DNA of 64,000 bases from Takakia lepidozioides. Taxonomy: Eukaryota; Streptophyta; Takakiopsida; Takakiales; Takakiaceae. The position numbers and the translations under genes are program-made. Under the pieces are notes generated by a model. It saw nothing but the letters and a program-made list of their open reading frames with translations, made no database searches and was not told the origin of the DNA. Of this stretch, positions 42,040 to 53,511 are shown one piece after another (position 1 is the stretch's first letter; the number at the start of each line of letters is the position of its first letter). The DNA is taken from positions 34,176,042 through 34,240,041 of the forward strand of contig CM060734.1 of the NCBI GenBank assembly GCA_030704615.1. Reading direction: 5' to 3'.

Positions 42040-42878
42040 TGTCGCGCACCTCACTTCGGTAAGCTCCCTCTTCAAGTCATAGGTACTCGCTTGATGCGCG
42101 CGCCTAACTCCCAACCTGGCCGCCGGGCCAACTTGGAGCTCCGGCTGCTCACCGAGGCATAACGGTCCCCCTTTGATCCCCCAAAGAACCCTCCAATGAT
42201 TTGGGACCAGCGGAATTCCCTTTGGTAGTTGGCAGTCCGGAACAGCTCCCCACTCTTTGGTCGCTTTCCGGCTCGCTCGCTTACTCACTAGTTTTTGGTC
42301 ACCAACGGGCTTGCACCGTTCTCGGGGTTACTACTCCCTATATATACTTCTGTAGCTGTCCGTGGGGGTTTCACAAACAACCATGCCATTTTATGGCGAA
42401 CCACCACGAACACCCTCGACTCTCGGTGATGAGTCGCGGTGAGTCTTGGCCACCCACCACGGCCCCCTATGGACCGTGATGAGTCCCAAGACTCCCCACG
42501 ACTCCCACCACGAGGTCTCCGCCCAGGGTGAGTCCTATGCCACCCCCACTAAGTCCCGCTAAGCTACCACCCCCTTGTGGAGCCACCCCCACCGCAACCC
42601 GGTGTGCGGGGCTCCACCTAGTGAGCGCCTCCGCCTCCTTGAGTGCCTTAGGCACTCAAGGGTGCTTCAGCCCCCCATACCTATCGCTACCACTGCCCCC
42701 ACCACAGGGGCAGCCCCTCTTGTGTCCCGACCCCCTGCCCTCAAGGCAAAGGGCCGCGACACACACCCCTACCAACAGGGAGTCGATGTCCTCATCGGCT
42801 TGTCCATTTTGTGGAAACAAACATCCAAGTTGTGGCGTCCCACATCAAGGAGTTGTTTCCGTACCATGGCGTCCCATG
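42040..42878 (-). mobile_element. Element D 3' LTR and end of internal region, inverted
   Basis: The LTR occupies 42040-42761 (minus strand TGTCGCGG to GTGCGCGACA). Before it (42762-42878) is the end of an internal region whose last residues read EDIDSLLVG, then a purine stretch GGTAGGGGTG next to the LTR. Copy B is inserted at 42879 inside this DNA, and the D-type sequence resumes at 54211. Confidence 0.75.
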
Positions 42879-43200
42879 TGTCAGTTATTTACCACTAGTG
42901 TGAAACTAGCTAGGAAATAGCTAGCTTTACATATTGACATTTGGGATTGGCCCAAGTGTCAATCCAGGGGTCAAAGCAGATTTAGGCCCTGGAGTGGTTA
43001 TCTTCACGGCAAGCGCGGGGAGGCTCATCTTTCTCGAGTTGAGCCTCACCGCGCCTAGCTATGGCGCCGTAGTGTGGATTCCCCATGGTGTGGGGTGCAC
43101 TTGGCTTGACTTGTATTTGAGTGATGAGGTTATATATGCATGAGTTTATGCTTCAGCTTTGTGAGCTCGCATGAGCTTGTTTGTATTCTTCTTCTTATCA
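42879..43200 (+). repeat. Copy B terminal segment A1 (left end)
   Basis: 322 bp ending TTCTTATCA, repeated as A2 at 53703-54028 with small indels. As in copy A, no B segment follows it. The hairpin at 43013-43054 has a loop containing TCTTTCTCGAG. Confidence 0.85.
43013..43054 (+). promoter_or_regulatory. Hairpin in copy B A1 carrying the putative self-primer
   Basis: GCGCGGGGAGGCTCA pairs with TGAGCCTCACCGCGC (one mismatch). Bases 43023-43038 (GCTCATCTTTCTCGAG) are exactly complementary to 43201-43216. The stem sequence differs from copy A while pairing is kept. Confidence 0.65.
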
Positions 43201-43242
43201 CTCGAGAAAGATGAGCTCGTATCTATGAGTGCTAGATACGAG
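43201..43242 (+). promoter_or_regulatory. Copy B self-primer binding site and stem-loop
   Basis: CTCGAGAAAGATGAGC (43201-43216) directly follows A1 and complements the A1 hairpin over 16 bases. CTCGTATCT (43216-43224) and AGATACGAG (43234-43242) form a perfect 9-bp stem; copy A has CTCTTACCT/AGGTAGGAG at the same place. Confidence 0.65.
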
Positions 43243-45960
43243 TTAGTTGTAGCACTTGTGGTTTTGCTTGAGAATGAGAGAAACCAAGTTGTTATGCAAG
43301 AGCACCGTGGAGCTCTTGGTTGTTAGAAGCGGAGGCGATGTGGGTTATTACGAGGTGGTAAACCTTGGCATTCGATCTTCAGCTTCAGAGATGAAAGCAC
43401 CATACTGTAGGTAATTCCAGAGCACCTTGATGGTTTCAGATTGTGTACATGCATGAGCAAGCACGATTGGAAGAGGACCAGTCAAGAGCAGGTTATAGTG
43501 GCTTTGGTGGCAAAGCTGAGAACTGGACTTGGGAATGCGAGCTTTGTGTGAAGGATTGCAAGACCAAGCGAAAGGGCTGATTTGGCTTGGGGCAAATCAG
43601 TGCACTTTGTGGAGTATGGTGAGATTGGGTTTCAATCTCGAGCTTCAGCATTGAGAGGGCTCTTGTCATGGCAAGAGCAGGGCTGGAACAGGAGCTAAGA
43701 GGTGCGGCAAGGCCATGGAATGTGCACCTAGGGTTTCAGAGCTTGGAAGAAGAGCTCTTGCACCACAAGAGAAGTGTCTTGTGGCTGGAAATGTAAGCCT
43801 TAGGGTTTCAGGAGCTTGGCAAAGGCTGGAGTGCTTAGTCTTGTCTTAGAGAGCATCAAGGAGCCAAGGAGCCAAGATAGGGGGCTGATATCTCTTGTGT
43901 GAAGAGGTTGCATGTGTGGAGCATGTATTCAGCTCATTGAAGCTTCCATCTTCAAGCTTGGAGGGCAAGCAAGGAAGAGGGAAGGGCTGACTTCCCTTAT
44001 GTGAGGGCAATGTATGTGTGGAGCATGCTATCAGCCTGGTGAAGGCTTGCACTTTTAGGTGTGGGAGTGCAAGAAAGGAAGGAAGGGGCTGGTTTCCCTG
44101 TAGGGCATGTAGAGCATGCTTTCAGCCTGCTGAAGCTTGTATTTCAGGTTTGTGGGTGCAAGAAATGAAGCAAAGGAGCTGATTCTCTTATGGTGAGAGT
44201 GGGGCATGTGTGGAGCATGCCTTCAGCCCATTGAGGCTCTTGTTTTCAAGCCTTAGAGAGCTAGAACGGAAGGTCTAGGGCTGGTTTCCACTTGGAGTGA
44301 AAGAAAAGCACTTGTAGGGCCTATGTGAGTTGGGGTTTCAACTTCAAGCTTGAAGGGAGCGCAACTCTTGAAGCAACAGGTGTAGAGGGCTGGAATAGGC
44401 TCTAAGACAGATGCTATGGCCAAGGAGAGTGCTTGAATGAATGAGTGCTCACAAGGGCTGGGAACCAGCAGGGCTTGGTTGTTTGCCATTGAGTTTAGTG
44501 GCGTGTTTGGGGAGGCTAAGTGAGAAAGAAGGCTTGGTTTGTGGCAACCACCTCATGGCTTAGGGCTACTATGGTGGTGTGTGGGAGCCGAAAGAGCAAG
44601 GATACCTTGCTGATTTCCTCACAGCCACCATAGCTCGGTGGAAAGAAGCCTAGAGTCCAAGAGACACAAACCCTAGCTTGGCGTGGCTAAACCCTTGGAG
44701 AAATGGCTAAACTGCAGAGCGGCCCCAAGCTGTGTGCTGTGACTGAGGCCTGTTGTGACAAAATGAGCTGTGAGCTGTGGCCCAAGCCAAACAGGCTGTG
44801 ACGGGCCCTGTGGGCCAGGCTGTGACCAGGCCTGTGATGACGGGCTGTGGGCCTGTGATGTTGTGTGAGCTGTGACGGGCTGTGACAGGCTGTGATGGGG
44901 CTGTGAAGGCTGTGTGACAAAGGGCGCTGTGACAGGCCGGGCAGGCTGTTCTGATGGGGCTGTGACAGGCTGTGCCCCGACGGGCTGTGCTGTGACAGGC
45001 TGTGAGGCTGTGATGTACCTGTGACGGGCCTGTGCTGTGACAGGCTGTGAGGGCTGTTGGCTGTGAGGCTGTGGGCGGCTGTGTGAGAGGCTGTGACAGG
45101 CTGTGCCCCCTGTGACAGTGACAGGCTGTGGGCCTGTGAGGGCTGTGTGGGGCTGTGAGGCTGTGAGGGGCTGTGACAGGCCGTGCCCCGGGCCTGTTGT
45201 GAGGTGAGTGACAGGCTGTTGGCTGGCCGGACTGTGACGGCTGACCAGTGAGCTGTGGGCCTGTGCTGGTTGTGGTGGCCCGTGTTGACCTGTGGACGGC
45301 CTGTGCTGACTCGTGGAGGCACTGGTGGACTGCCTAAGGACTGGCATGTGGGAAGGCCGAATTTTGAAGCTCGTGGAGGGCGGTTTGAGGAGTATCTTCA
45401 TGATATTCCCATGGTCATGCAAGTGAGAAGAGAGGAGAGGAGAGTGTTGGGATGAGGCATGCTGGGGTTAGGCATTGCTTTAGCTTCTCTTCCTCGTAGT
45501 TTCCACCCTCTCATTAGGCCAAGACCTTTCCGTAGGTGGAGGCAAGAGTCAGTCCGGGTTTGGGCTGGGGTGTCCTTGCAGGAGCAACACCGTGGAGTTG
45601 TTTTTGGTGTGGGGGAGTTGTCGTTCTGATTTCTTGTGTTTGGATCCCCTCCATACCTGCATGCTTGACTGTGCGCCATGCTAGTTTTGTGTGGGCGCTT
45701 GTTTTATAGGTGATTGGTCCGGATTTGATCACCGGCCAGTCCTAGAGCATGCTGTCGATGGTGAGGCTGGGTGATGACCAGCCAGACCATCATTGTTTCT
45801 CCTGTGGTGAGGTTGGAGGTGATGACCAGCCAACCATAGGAGTGCTTGCGGTGGATGCAGGTACAGGTGTAGGCTATGTTAGGAACTTAGTATTCCAAAC
45901 CATAAGCCGCAACAGGTCTCTACCCGGTTACCTTGTGGAGAGGGGGTTAGGGACATGTTC
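43243..45960 (+). other. Copy B leader
   Basis: No gene is recognised. The first part (43250-44700) is G-rich with recurring AGCTTG, GGGTTTCA and GTGTGGAGCATG phrases, as if built from degenerate repeats. Then comes the CTGTGA minisatellite. The last part (from about 45500) matches copy A's leader end. Copy A has unrelated cargo in place of the first parts. Confidence 0.6.
44720..45330. repeat. CTGTGACAGG-like minisatellite in copy B leader
   Basis: Irregular tandem copies of GGCTGTGACAGGCTGTGA with many variants. The same array, inverted, is at 34120-34940. The long minus-strand open frames here (Ser/His/Gln/Pro-rich) are products of the repeat and not genes. Confidence 0.85.
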
Positions 45961-45968
45961 ATGACCGG

Positions 45969-47960
45969 TTGAGTGTCAACACGGAGGTGCCACTAGTTGC
46001 TGGGGACAGTGCCGGTTCGAGCACTAGCGATACTAGTGGGTACACGAGACGAGGTGTGCGGTTTAGGCCACCTTCACCTCCTGTGTCTTCTACGGAAGGT
46101 TCTGATTCGGATTGTGAATCAGGAGGACTCATACCGGCGGTGCAAGTTGTTTCTTTGCCATTGTTGTGGGACACAATGGAGGAGATGTATGGAGCTACCA
46201 AGGGGCCACGAAGGTACTCTGGGGCGGTGGGCACCATCGAGTTGGATGATTTTATCCAAGAGTTTGATAGTTGGTGTGATTTGCAGCAAATGCGCAATCC
46301 ACAACTATTTACGCCTTTCATGGCATGGAAGGGCTGTTTCAGCACCTTGAGGGGCCGCCTATGGATGATTACCATGAGTTCAGGCGGGGGCATGAGGTTG
46401 AGATCGAGGAGTGGAGGATGTACTGGTCACCCGACTATGTCTCCATCACTAGGGGCACTAGAGCCACGAGGGCAGTGGCTACACCTGCCGCTGCACCGGC
46501 AGCTTCAGCAAGCAGCAGTGGGACTGGTGGTACAGTAGCTACGACGTCCACCCAAGCCACTACCGCACCAGCACTAGCACCCGTGCCTGCCTTCAACCCT
46601 GTTGTGGAGTTCTTCGAAGAGTTGAGAGGGAACTACCAAGGGGTGAGGACAGAGAAGTTGCGGAGCTTGCAAGAGTTCCAACGGAAAGCCGACCGAGAGC
46701 TTGAGGGAGGCTTTCACTCGCATGAGGCGCTTGATAAATGTAACCCAAGGGGTTACGGAAGCTCAGGCAGTCCAATTCTGGTATGGGATATTGGACAAGG
46801 AGCTGAGGAGAAGGGTGCGGGATGCAACTCTCCTACAAGCGGCCCAACCCACCTTAGCAAATGTGTTTTTGCTGGCAGAGCGGATAGAGCTCAACATGGT
46901 GGAGGAACGAGTGGTCATGGTGGGATTTGCTAAGGAGACACCACGGGGTAGTGGTGCTCCTAGCCAACCACTACCTCAACGTGCTCAAGGCAACAAGGGG
47001 GCTCAGGTGAAGCTCAGGGAAGGGCAGAGAGGACCTCAGATGCAGGGGTCTCTCCCTTCATTTGCTGGCCAACAACGGGCGGATGTGGTGTGCTGGACAT
47101 GTGGAGGACCCCATGTCAAGAAGGATTGCCCAGAGGGAGGCAAAGGGCCGGCACATGCACAGCCTGCACAGTTGCAGTGTGGGCATTGGCAAGCAACACG
47201 GGCATGGAGGCCCAGTGTTATGGTTTGCATCCTGAGTTGCGCCCAGGCCAGTTCCAAGGGAACAATGGTGGCCGGGGCGAGGTGGAGCAGCCCAGAGAGG
47301 ACGAGGTGGCCAGCCACGAGGCAGGCCAAGGGCAAGCTCAACGTGGCCAAGGACGCGGAGGTCAGGGTGTTGACCAAGGCATGGCCAACCGGCTTCAGCA
47401 GCTAGAGCAGAGGCTCGCTGCCATGGCTACAGCTCAGGTGGTACCGGCTCTAAGGCCGGATGGTCCACCTCCTGCTCCTGAGGGAGGAGATATGGGAGGC
47501 ATGGGATTCATGTGTGGAGCAGCACTACCACTAGTGCAGGTGGAGTCTGCTGCAGCCGTGACTCGAGGAGCAGCACGAGTTCCTGAGCCACGAGGTGCAG
47601 AGGTGGAGTTGGATCCACAGCGTGGGGAGGCAAGCCGTCAGGCTAGGCTTCCTCAGTCATTCACATTGGCGGAGACAGTGTCGACGCCATCCATGGCACC
47701 TAGTTCTCGCCCGACTGTTACCGAGGCGGAGGTACTATGCCATTGGGGAGAGCTACGGGTAGCACCACTACCTAGTGTTGCCAAGGCTACGGCAGCTAGT
47801 GTGCTGCTAGGAGCGGCCACATCTGTGTGCCAGGCTCCATTGTTCTCGGCTACCATGATTGCGACGCCGGGGGTAAGACCAGCTGAGGTGTTCAGGCTGG
47901 CAGCTACACTCTGTGAGAGGGGAGGTTACTTCATCTTCTGCGGAGATAGTGGGAGGTGTA
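45969..47960 (+). pseudogene. gag: Copy B Gag (frameshifted)
   Basis: Homologous to copy A Gag. The N-terminus TRRGVRFRPPSPP is again without an in-frame ATG. The capsid region lies around 46600-46910, and the first zinc knuckle (CWTCGGPHVKKDC, near 47092) is intact. The second is destroyed by small deletions (GHWQATRAW near 47190). Frame changes occur near 46335, 46690, 47190 and 47735. It cannot make a full Gag. Confidence 0.75.
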
Positions 47961-48660
47961 GTGCCGGAGGGATCCTCGGATTTGAGGGTCAAGACTGCCA
48001 CGGCGGCGCCATGGCAAGCTGCAGCTGCCAGGTTGATGGAGCTGCCAGCTAGGCCAGCCATTGAGCGCGCCATGGTGACCTGGAGTTGTCATGTTAGACA
48101 ACCAGGATGGCATTTTCTGTTTGAGTGGACCGGCAGGCAAGAGGTACCGGCCACTGCGGTCTTGTTGGACTCGGGAGCTCAGCCACTGATGCTGGGCAGA
48201 GCTGCTATTGCAGGCTTGGGCCTCACGGAGGCGGATATGGAGCCTTGTCCTTTCCAGATACAGACGTCTCTGGGAGGATCGGAGCAGGCTCGGGGCATGA
48301 CACGGCGTGAGTTGGCTATCAGACTACGGCCGGATCACCCTACAGATGGCTCAGTGATGCGAGCCAAGGCCATTGTGACAGACGCAGTCTCATACGATGT
48401 CCTGGTTGGTGGGGCAGTGTTGTACCCCATGGGCTTCACCCTGGATTTTTGGGAGGAGTCAGCTTCCTATAGGCCTGCATGGCAGTCAGGGGAGGGCCGG
48501 CGTGTGCAGCTCCCTGTGACGTTCATAGGAGGAGTTGCGGTTGCCCAGCGAGGCAAGATGCCGACACTAGCAGCATTCACAGCGGCAGTGAGTTGGCCTA
48601 GAGAGTTGCTTGAGGGCAATGCTCATTCAGAGGATGTACCACCTCGGGAGAGCAGGATGA
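47961..48660 (+). pseudogene. Copy B aspartic protease region
   Basis: LLDSGAQPLMLG with the catalytic DSGA, then YDVLVGGAVLYPMGFTLDFW, nearly identical to copy A. Frame changes at about 48075 and 48140 precede the active site and one at about 48648 follows. The linker towards the methyltransferase is read out of frame. Confidence 0.75.
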
Positions 48661-48864
48661 CATGTATGGTATGGCGGAGTTGCCTACCATGGTTGCTCAG
48701 ACTCCATTGTGGGGCACGAGCAAGGATTTGCAGCGGGATGCTGATCGACGGGTGCAACAAGCCTGGGTGGAGGCTTTTGTACCGTCAGGAGAGGAGGAGA
48801 GTGTGGGATTGCACCAGGACCACCTCAATTGTCTCCATTGGACACCCACCTATTGTGTGGCAGT

Positions 48865-49902
48865 ATCCGGATGAAGGCATTTGTCTTCTGGACTTGTTTG
48901 GCGGGATCAGCACCGGATTGGCTGCTGTGTTACAGGCAGGTGTACGAGTTCGGCGTTACCTGTATGTGGAGAGGGATGAGACTGCACGACGCGTTTCACT
49001 TCGCCATGTTGCTCAGTTGGTGCAGCGGTACCCTGTTGTTGTCGGTGTCTGCAATTCGTGGATATCAGCAGGCCTTGCCAGCAGACATTTCGTTGCTGGG
49101 GGCGCAGGATTTGGAGCGGGTTGGCTCCATTGATCTGGTAGTGGCAGGTTGGCCCTGCCAAGGGCATTCATCAGCCGGGCATGGCAATGGATTGCGAGAC
49201 TCGAGGTCGGGTCTGTTTTGGGAGATGGTGCGGGTTTTGCGCCACTTGCAGCTTCATCAAGCTGTATCTCCAGCATACATCTTGGAGAATGTGCCACTGA
49301 TGGGCGATTCTCGGGCCAGGGTGATGGCCAGTGTGCATCAAGTCCGGTCGTGGCTTGGGTCAGCAGTGTTGCTAGATGCAGCTACAGTGGGGTCACGGGC
49401 TCATCGTCCACGGCTATGGTGGACTAACTTGATGCCACCCGCACTGCTCAAGCGTGCATTTGATGGGGGGGTGCAGCGGCCAGCACATCTCACAGTGGAT
49501 AACATTCTGGACACAGGGAGGCAGTCTCAACGTGTGAGACACGATGACCGTTCGCCTTTGGCAGTGGTCAACAAGGTGGGTCAACCACGAGCAGCATTAC
49601 CTACACTGCTCAGCTTCCCAGGATCGCATGCTTTCCGGGATAGTGGACCTGGCCTCCTGTGGGATGCTCAGTTGCAGCAGTTAGTGGAGCCTAATGCTGA
49701 CGAGCGTGAGCGGGCAATGGGTTTTACCACTGGTACCACGGCGGTGTCGTCTCTTTCTGAGGCATCACGTCGTCAAGTGTTGGGGCAAGCAATGGATCTC
49801 AATTGCTTGACCTGGATTATCAGCTTGGCTCTGGCTGAGCAACGCAGAGTGCGGAATACTTCCCTCAATGGTCTCTCTGCCTACCGACGGTACAGGCAGT
49901 GA
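48865..49902 (+). pseudogene. Copy B C5-cytosine DNA methyltransferase (one frameshift)
   Basis: Motif I (LLDLFGGISTGLAAVL) and VERDETAR are read in the frame ending at 49133. After an indel near 49030 the rest is read in the frame ending at 49902: catalytic GWPCQGHSSAG (Cys codon 49156-49158), LENVPLMGD, SRAHRPRLWWTN, TLLSFPGSHAF and ERERAMGFTTGT, up to motif X without interruption. The break lies elsewhere than in copy A, so each copy keeps a part the other has lost. The retained catalytic residues in both suggest selection until recently. The frame ends early at 49902 relative to copy A (two bases missing), after the last motif. Confidence 0.85.
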
Positions 49903-50149
49903 GTGGGGGCGAGCATATGAGGACCACGGGGTGCATGCATCCATGGCACACGTGGGAGGTGCTCGAGGTTCAGAGGGAGTTGGCAGCCAAGGCGGCTGTG
50001 ATGGATGAGGTTGGGGATTCTTCTCGGTTGAGGAGGTCCTCAAGGATGAGATGATGGGGCAGGATGAGGCCTTGTCATTGACTGAGCAGGTAGGGAGTAC
50101 TGCTCAAGGTTGCAGCATAGCAACCACGGGACGCGTCCTCTACCTCTAA

Positions 50150-53100
50150 GCCCACTGGACTTAAGGTTGTAGTTACGGAGGACAATTGGGAGCCTGACAT
50201 TGGACCCATTGTCACCGGAGGAGAGAGACGACGTATACGGCGGTTCCTGAGGGCTTACAGGAATTGCTTTGCCTTCAGTTTGAAGGACTTGGGAGCACTG
50301 AAGGGTCAAGAGATCCGTATTGAGTTGGCCACTGACACGCCAATCTTTCGGAGACCCTATAGATACAGTGACATGGAGAGGTCTTTGATTCAGATGAGGA
50401 CTCAAGATCTCTGGGAGGCAGGTTTGGTGGAGCTCTCTGTGGTGGAGAGTATGCTTCAGCCACAGTGATGCCAGCCAAGAAGGATGTCTATGGCAATTGG
50501 ACGGAGAGACGTATGTGCGGTGATTACCGGCCTGTAAATCGTCAGACCAAGTCCGATAAGTATGCCATGCCAACACCAGAGGAGATCTTTGATGCCATCG
50601 GGCATGCTAAGGCCTTTAGCACTTTGGATTTACGATCCGGATATCACCAGTTGCCAATCAAGGAGGCGGACAAGCAGAAGACGGCATTCTGGGGGATCAA
50701 TGAGCACGGCAAGGATTGCCTATATCAGTGGCGGTTCTTACCATTTGGGCTTAAGAATGCTCCTGCAGAGTTTCAGAGAGTCATGGATAGGATTCTAGCA
50801 GGGGTGGACTTTGCTCGGTGCTACATAGATGACATCATCATCTTTAGTGTTACGATGGAGGAGCATGAGAGACACCTTCAGGTGGTATTGGAGCGCTTGA
50901 GAGCGCACGGATTGAAGTTGCATCCGGGGAAGTGCAAGTTTTTCCACAACCAGATTGAGTATCTGGGTCACATGATATATCCTGGAGGATTGGGGGTACA
51001 GCAGACTAAGGTAGAGGCCATTGCACAAATTCCACGCCCCACGGATGTGAGCCGAGTTCGAGCTTTCATGGGGTTGGCAAACTATTATAGACGGTTTGTC
51101 AAGGGATTTAGTACCATTGCAAAGGCTCTAACCAAGCTGACCAAGGTGGACCAGGAGTGGAGTGGCAGTGGGAAGATGAGCAGGAACGAGCTTTTCAAGA
51201 GCTCAAGGCGAGGTTGACCTCGGCGCCTATCTTGAGACGACCTATCAGGGGGCGTCCCTTTCAGCTGCATACGGATTGGAGCATGCTGGGGCTTGGAGCG
51301 GTGCTCACACAGGTGGATGATGAGGGAAGAGAGTTCGTAGTGGCTTACGCTAGCCGCGTGCAGAGGCTAAGTACAGCTCATATGAGGGAGAGTGCTTAGC
51401 TGCAGTGGGGCCGTGGCACACTTCAGGTGCTATCTATACGGCAATCTTTTCACCCTTGTCACGGATCACCAGCCACTCAAGTGGTTGATGGAGTCAGACA
51501 AGCTTACGGGGAAGCTTGCACGGTGGGCACTTATACTCCAGGAGTATGACTTTCAGGTTGTGCATCGACCGGGTTTGGTCAATCGGGATGCGGATGGATT
51601 GAGTCGCAATCCATGCATGAGCCAGCAGGATGACACTGGAGCTCGGTGGCATGGTGAGACGGACGAGGAGATGGTGCCGGGATGGCACGCATCTGCATTT
51701 TTGTGTATCTTGGCATCGGGAGGTCAGATTGGACCTACAACAGGGATGACTGTAGACGGAGTGTCTGAGGACCCTGAGGCTAGTGATGAGCTAGGTGGTG
51801 CCAGAGATATACATGAGGATTCGGCTGTGTTGGACTACCTCCGCACGGGAGACACGGCAGCCATTGTGACTGCCAGGGAGAGGGATCGGATCCTGCAACG
51901 AGCCAAGAGGTTCAAGTGGGAGGGGATACACCTACTTCGAGTGTGGGAGGATGGTCGGGTGAGGATTGTGCCTCACCCCACACAGCGTGCACGGTTAGTG
52001 CGGCATGCCCATGAGGAGTTGGGGCATTTTGGAGTGCGACGCACTCACAGTTTACTGCAGGGGCAGTATTGGTGGCGTGGTATGCATACAGAGGTGCAAC
52101 AGTTTGTGGCTAGGTGCATGGTGTGTGACAGGGTGCGTGCTTCATTCAACGCCCCTACACCACAGTTGCATCCTTTACCTATCATGGGATTGGGCTACAG
52201 GTGGAGTCTTGACTTCGCAGGACCGTTGCCACTGACTATGCGCCACCACAGATATGTGTTGGTGATGGTGGAGCACTTCTCCAAGTGGATTGAGTTGGTT
52301 CCATTGCCTGACAAGGCTAGTGAGGGGGCTGCGTATGCATTCTTGGATCGTGTGCTTAGCCGATTTGGTGCTCCAGCTGAGGTACTCACGGACCAAGGGA
52401 GAGAGTTCTTGGGGGAGTTTCAGGCTTTGTGTGATAAAGCCTTGATAGACCACCGCACCACTTCTCGGGATCATCCTGAGGCCGATGGCTTAGCAGAGAG
52501 AGTTGTTCAGACGGTGAAGAGGGGTTTGCGCAAGTATGGCTTGCAGAAGGGACACCTAGGAGATTGGGATCTTCAGGTTCCTTGGTTAGCCATGGGCTAC
52601 AGGTTCAGCAAACAAGCATCACTTGCCTCCTTCTCACCATATTTCCTTCTCTTTGGCCGAGAGCCGGATTTGCCTGCAGCCATTCGTAGGGACACTGCTC
52701 AAGTCCTTAACCTTGACGATCCGGACGTGTGGGTACGTGCATGTGATCAGCGTGCAGAGTTGTTCAAGAAAGTCATGCCCATGGCTTTTGAGAACCTTGC
52801 CATTGCAGCACCGTGATACGTTGAGGTATGCCACTATACGTGGTGGTGGAGGATATCGTCCTGGGGTTCGGAGGTTTAGCCCTGGTGACTATGTTTATTT
52901 GCAGCAGACTGCTCCTACGACTCTGGATGTTACTGCAGGGCGTGTTATTCTGAGGGTTCGAGAGGTGTTGCCCTCAGGGGTCCTGATCTTGGAGGGTCGG
53001 GATGGCATGACTTGGAAGGACCATGTGCGTAATTGTGCGCCATGTCACCTTCCCAATGTCGATGGCAGAGTTGACCCAAACTTGGCAGTGGTACCTGCAG

Positions 53101-53252
53101 GTTTGAGGTGCATGCTCTGTGGGTCTGCCAAAGGGGCAGCCACCATGCTGGTGTGTGATCGATGCTCAAGGGGTTGGCATATGGGATGCTTGACACCACC
53201 TCTTGAGAAGGTTCCTGACGGAGATTGGTTGTGTCCACACTGCTTGGGATAG
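50150..53252 (+). pseudogene. pol: Copy B Pol: RT, RNase H, integrase and PHD finger (frameshifted)
   Basis: RT (50280-51150; LPFGLKNAPAEFQRVMD, YIDDIIIFS), RNase H (51230-51620; LHTDWSMLGLGAVL, LVTDHQPLKWL) and integrase (51990-52560; GHFGVRRTHSLLQ, CMVCDR, SLDFAGPLP, LTDQGREF, DHPEADGLAERV). A C-terminal domain (52860-53080; FSPGDYVYLQQTAP, VLILEGRDGMTWKDH) stands where other gypsy elements have a GPY/F-like region and sometimes a chromodomain. Then comes the PHD finger. Frame changes are near 50440, 51170, 51370 and 52805. Otherwise it is nearly the same protein as copy A. Confidence 0.85.
53109..53252 (+). CDS. PHD finger at the C-terminus of Pol
   Basis: The C4-H-C3 ligand series is complete: CMLC, an 11-residue loop, CDRC, four residues then H (SRGWHMGC), fourteen residues, and CPHC, with the Trp two residues before the seventh Cys (DWLC) that PHD fingers share. 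It ends Pol. PHD fingers commonly read histone H3 tails, so this could steer integration as chromodomains do in chromoviruses; that role is inferred. The aromatic-cage residues cannot be assigned with confidence. Confidence 0.85.
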   Translation, partial: CMLCGSAKGAATMLVCDRCSRGWHMGCLTPPLEKVPDGDWLCPHCLG

Positions 53253-53511
53253 TGGCAGTGGACATGACTGGAGGCAGCTAACAAGACATGGGAGGCCAAG
53301 CTCATAGGAGTCAATACATGAGATCCCAAGCTCAAGTTCACAGGTTGCAAGACGGCGACTAACGATGGGGCAACTCTTGCACCCGGCCTCTTGATCTATC
53401 GAGTTTGAGTGTAGTAGGGATAGTGGTGGAGGACTTAGTGAGGCTATGGTCACTATCACATCTTGTGGCTACCTGGACTTAGAGGGACCTAAGCACCAGC
53501 TAGGGGGGCGA
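53253..53511 (+). other. Copy B 3' noncoding region with polypurine tract
   Basis: It is conserved with copies A and C and holds no gene. It ends AGGGGGG (53502-53508) just before B1. Confidence 0.65.

Noticed and set aside
44673-45422. Long Ser/His/Gln/Pro-rich minus-strand open frames
   Set aside because: They are translations of the CTGTGA minisatellite and appear in several frames at once.
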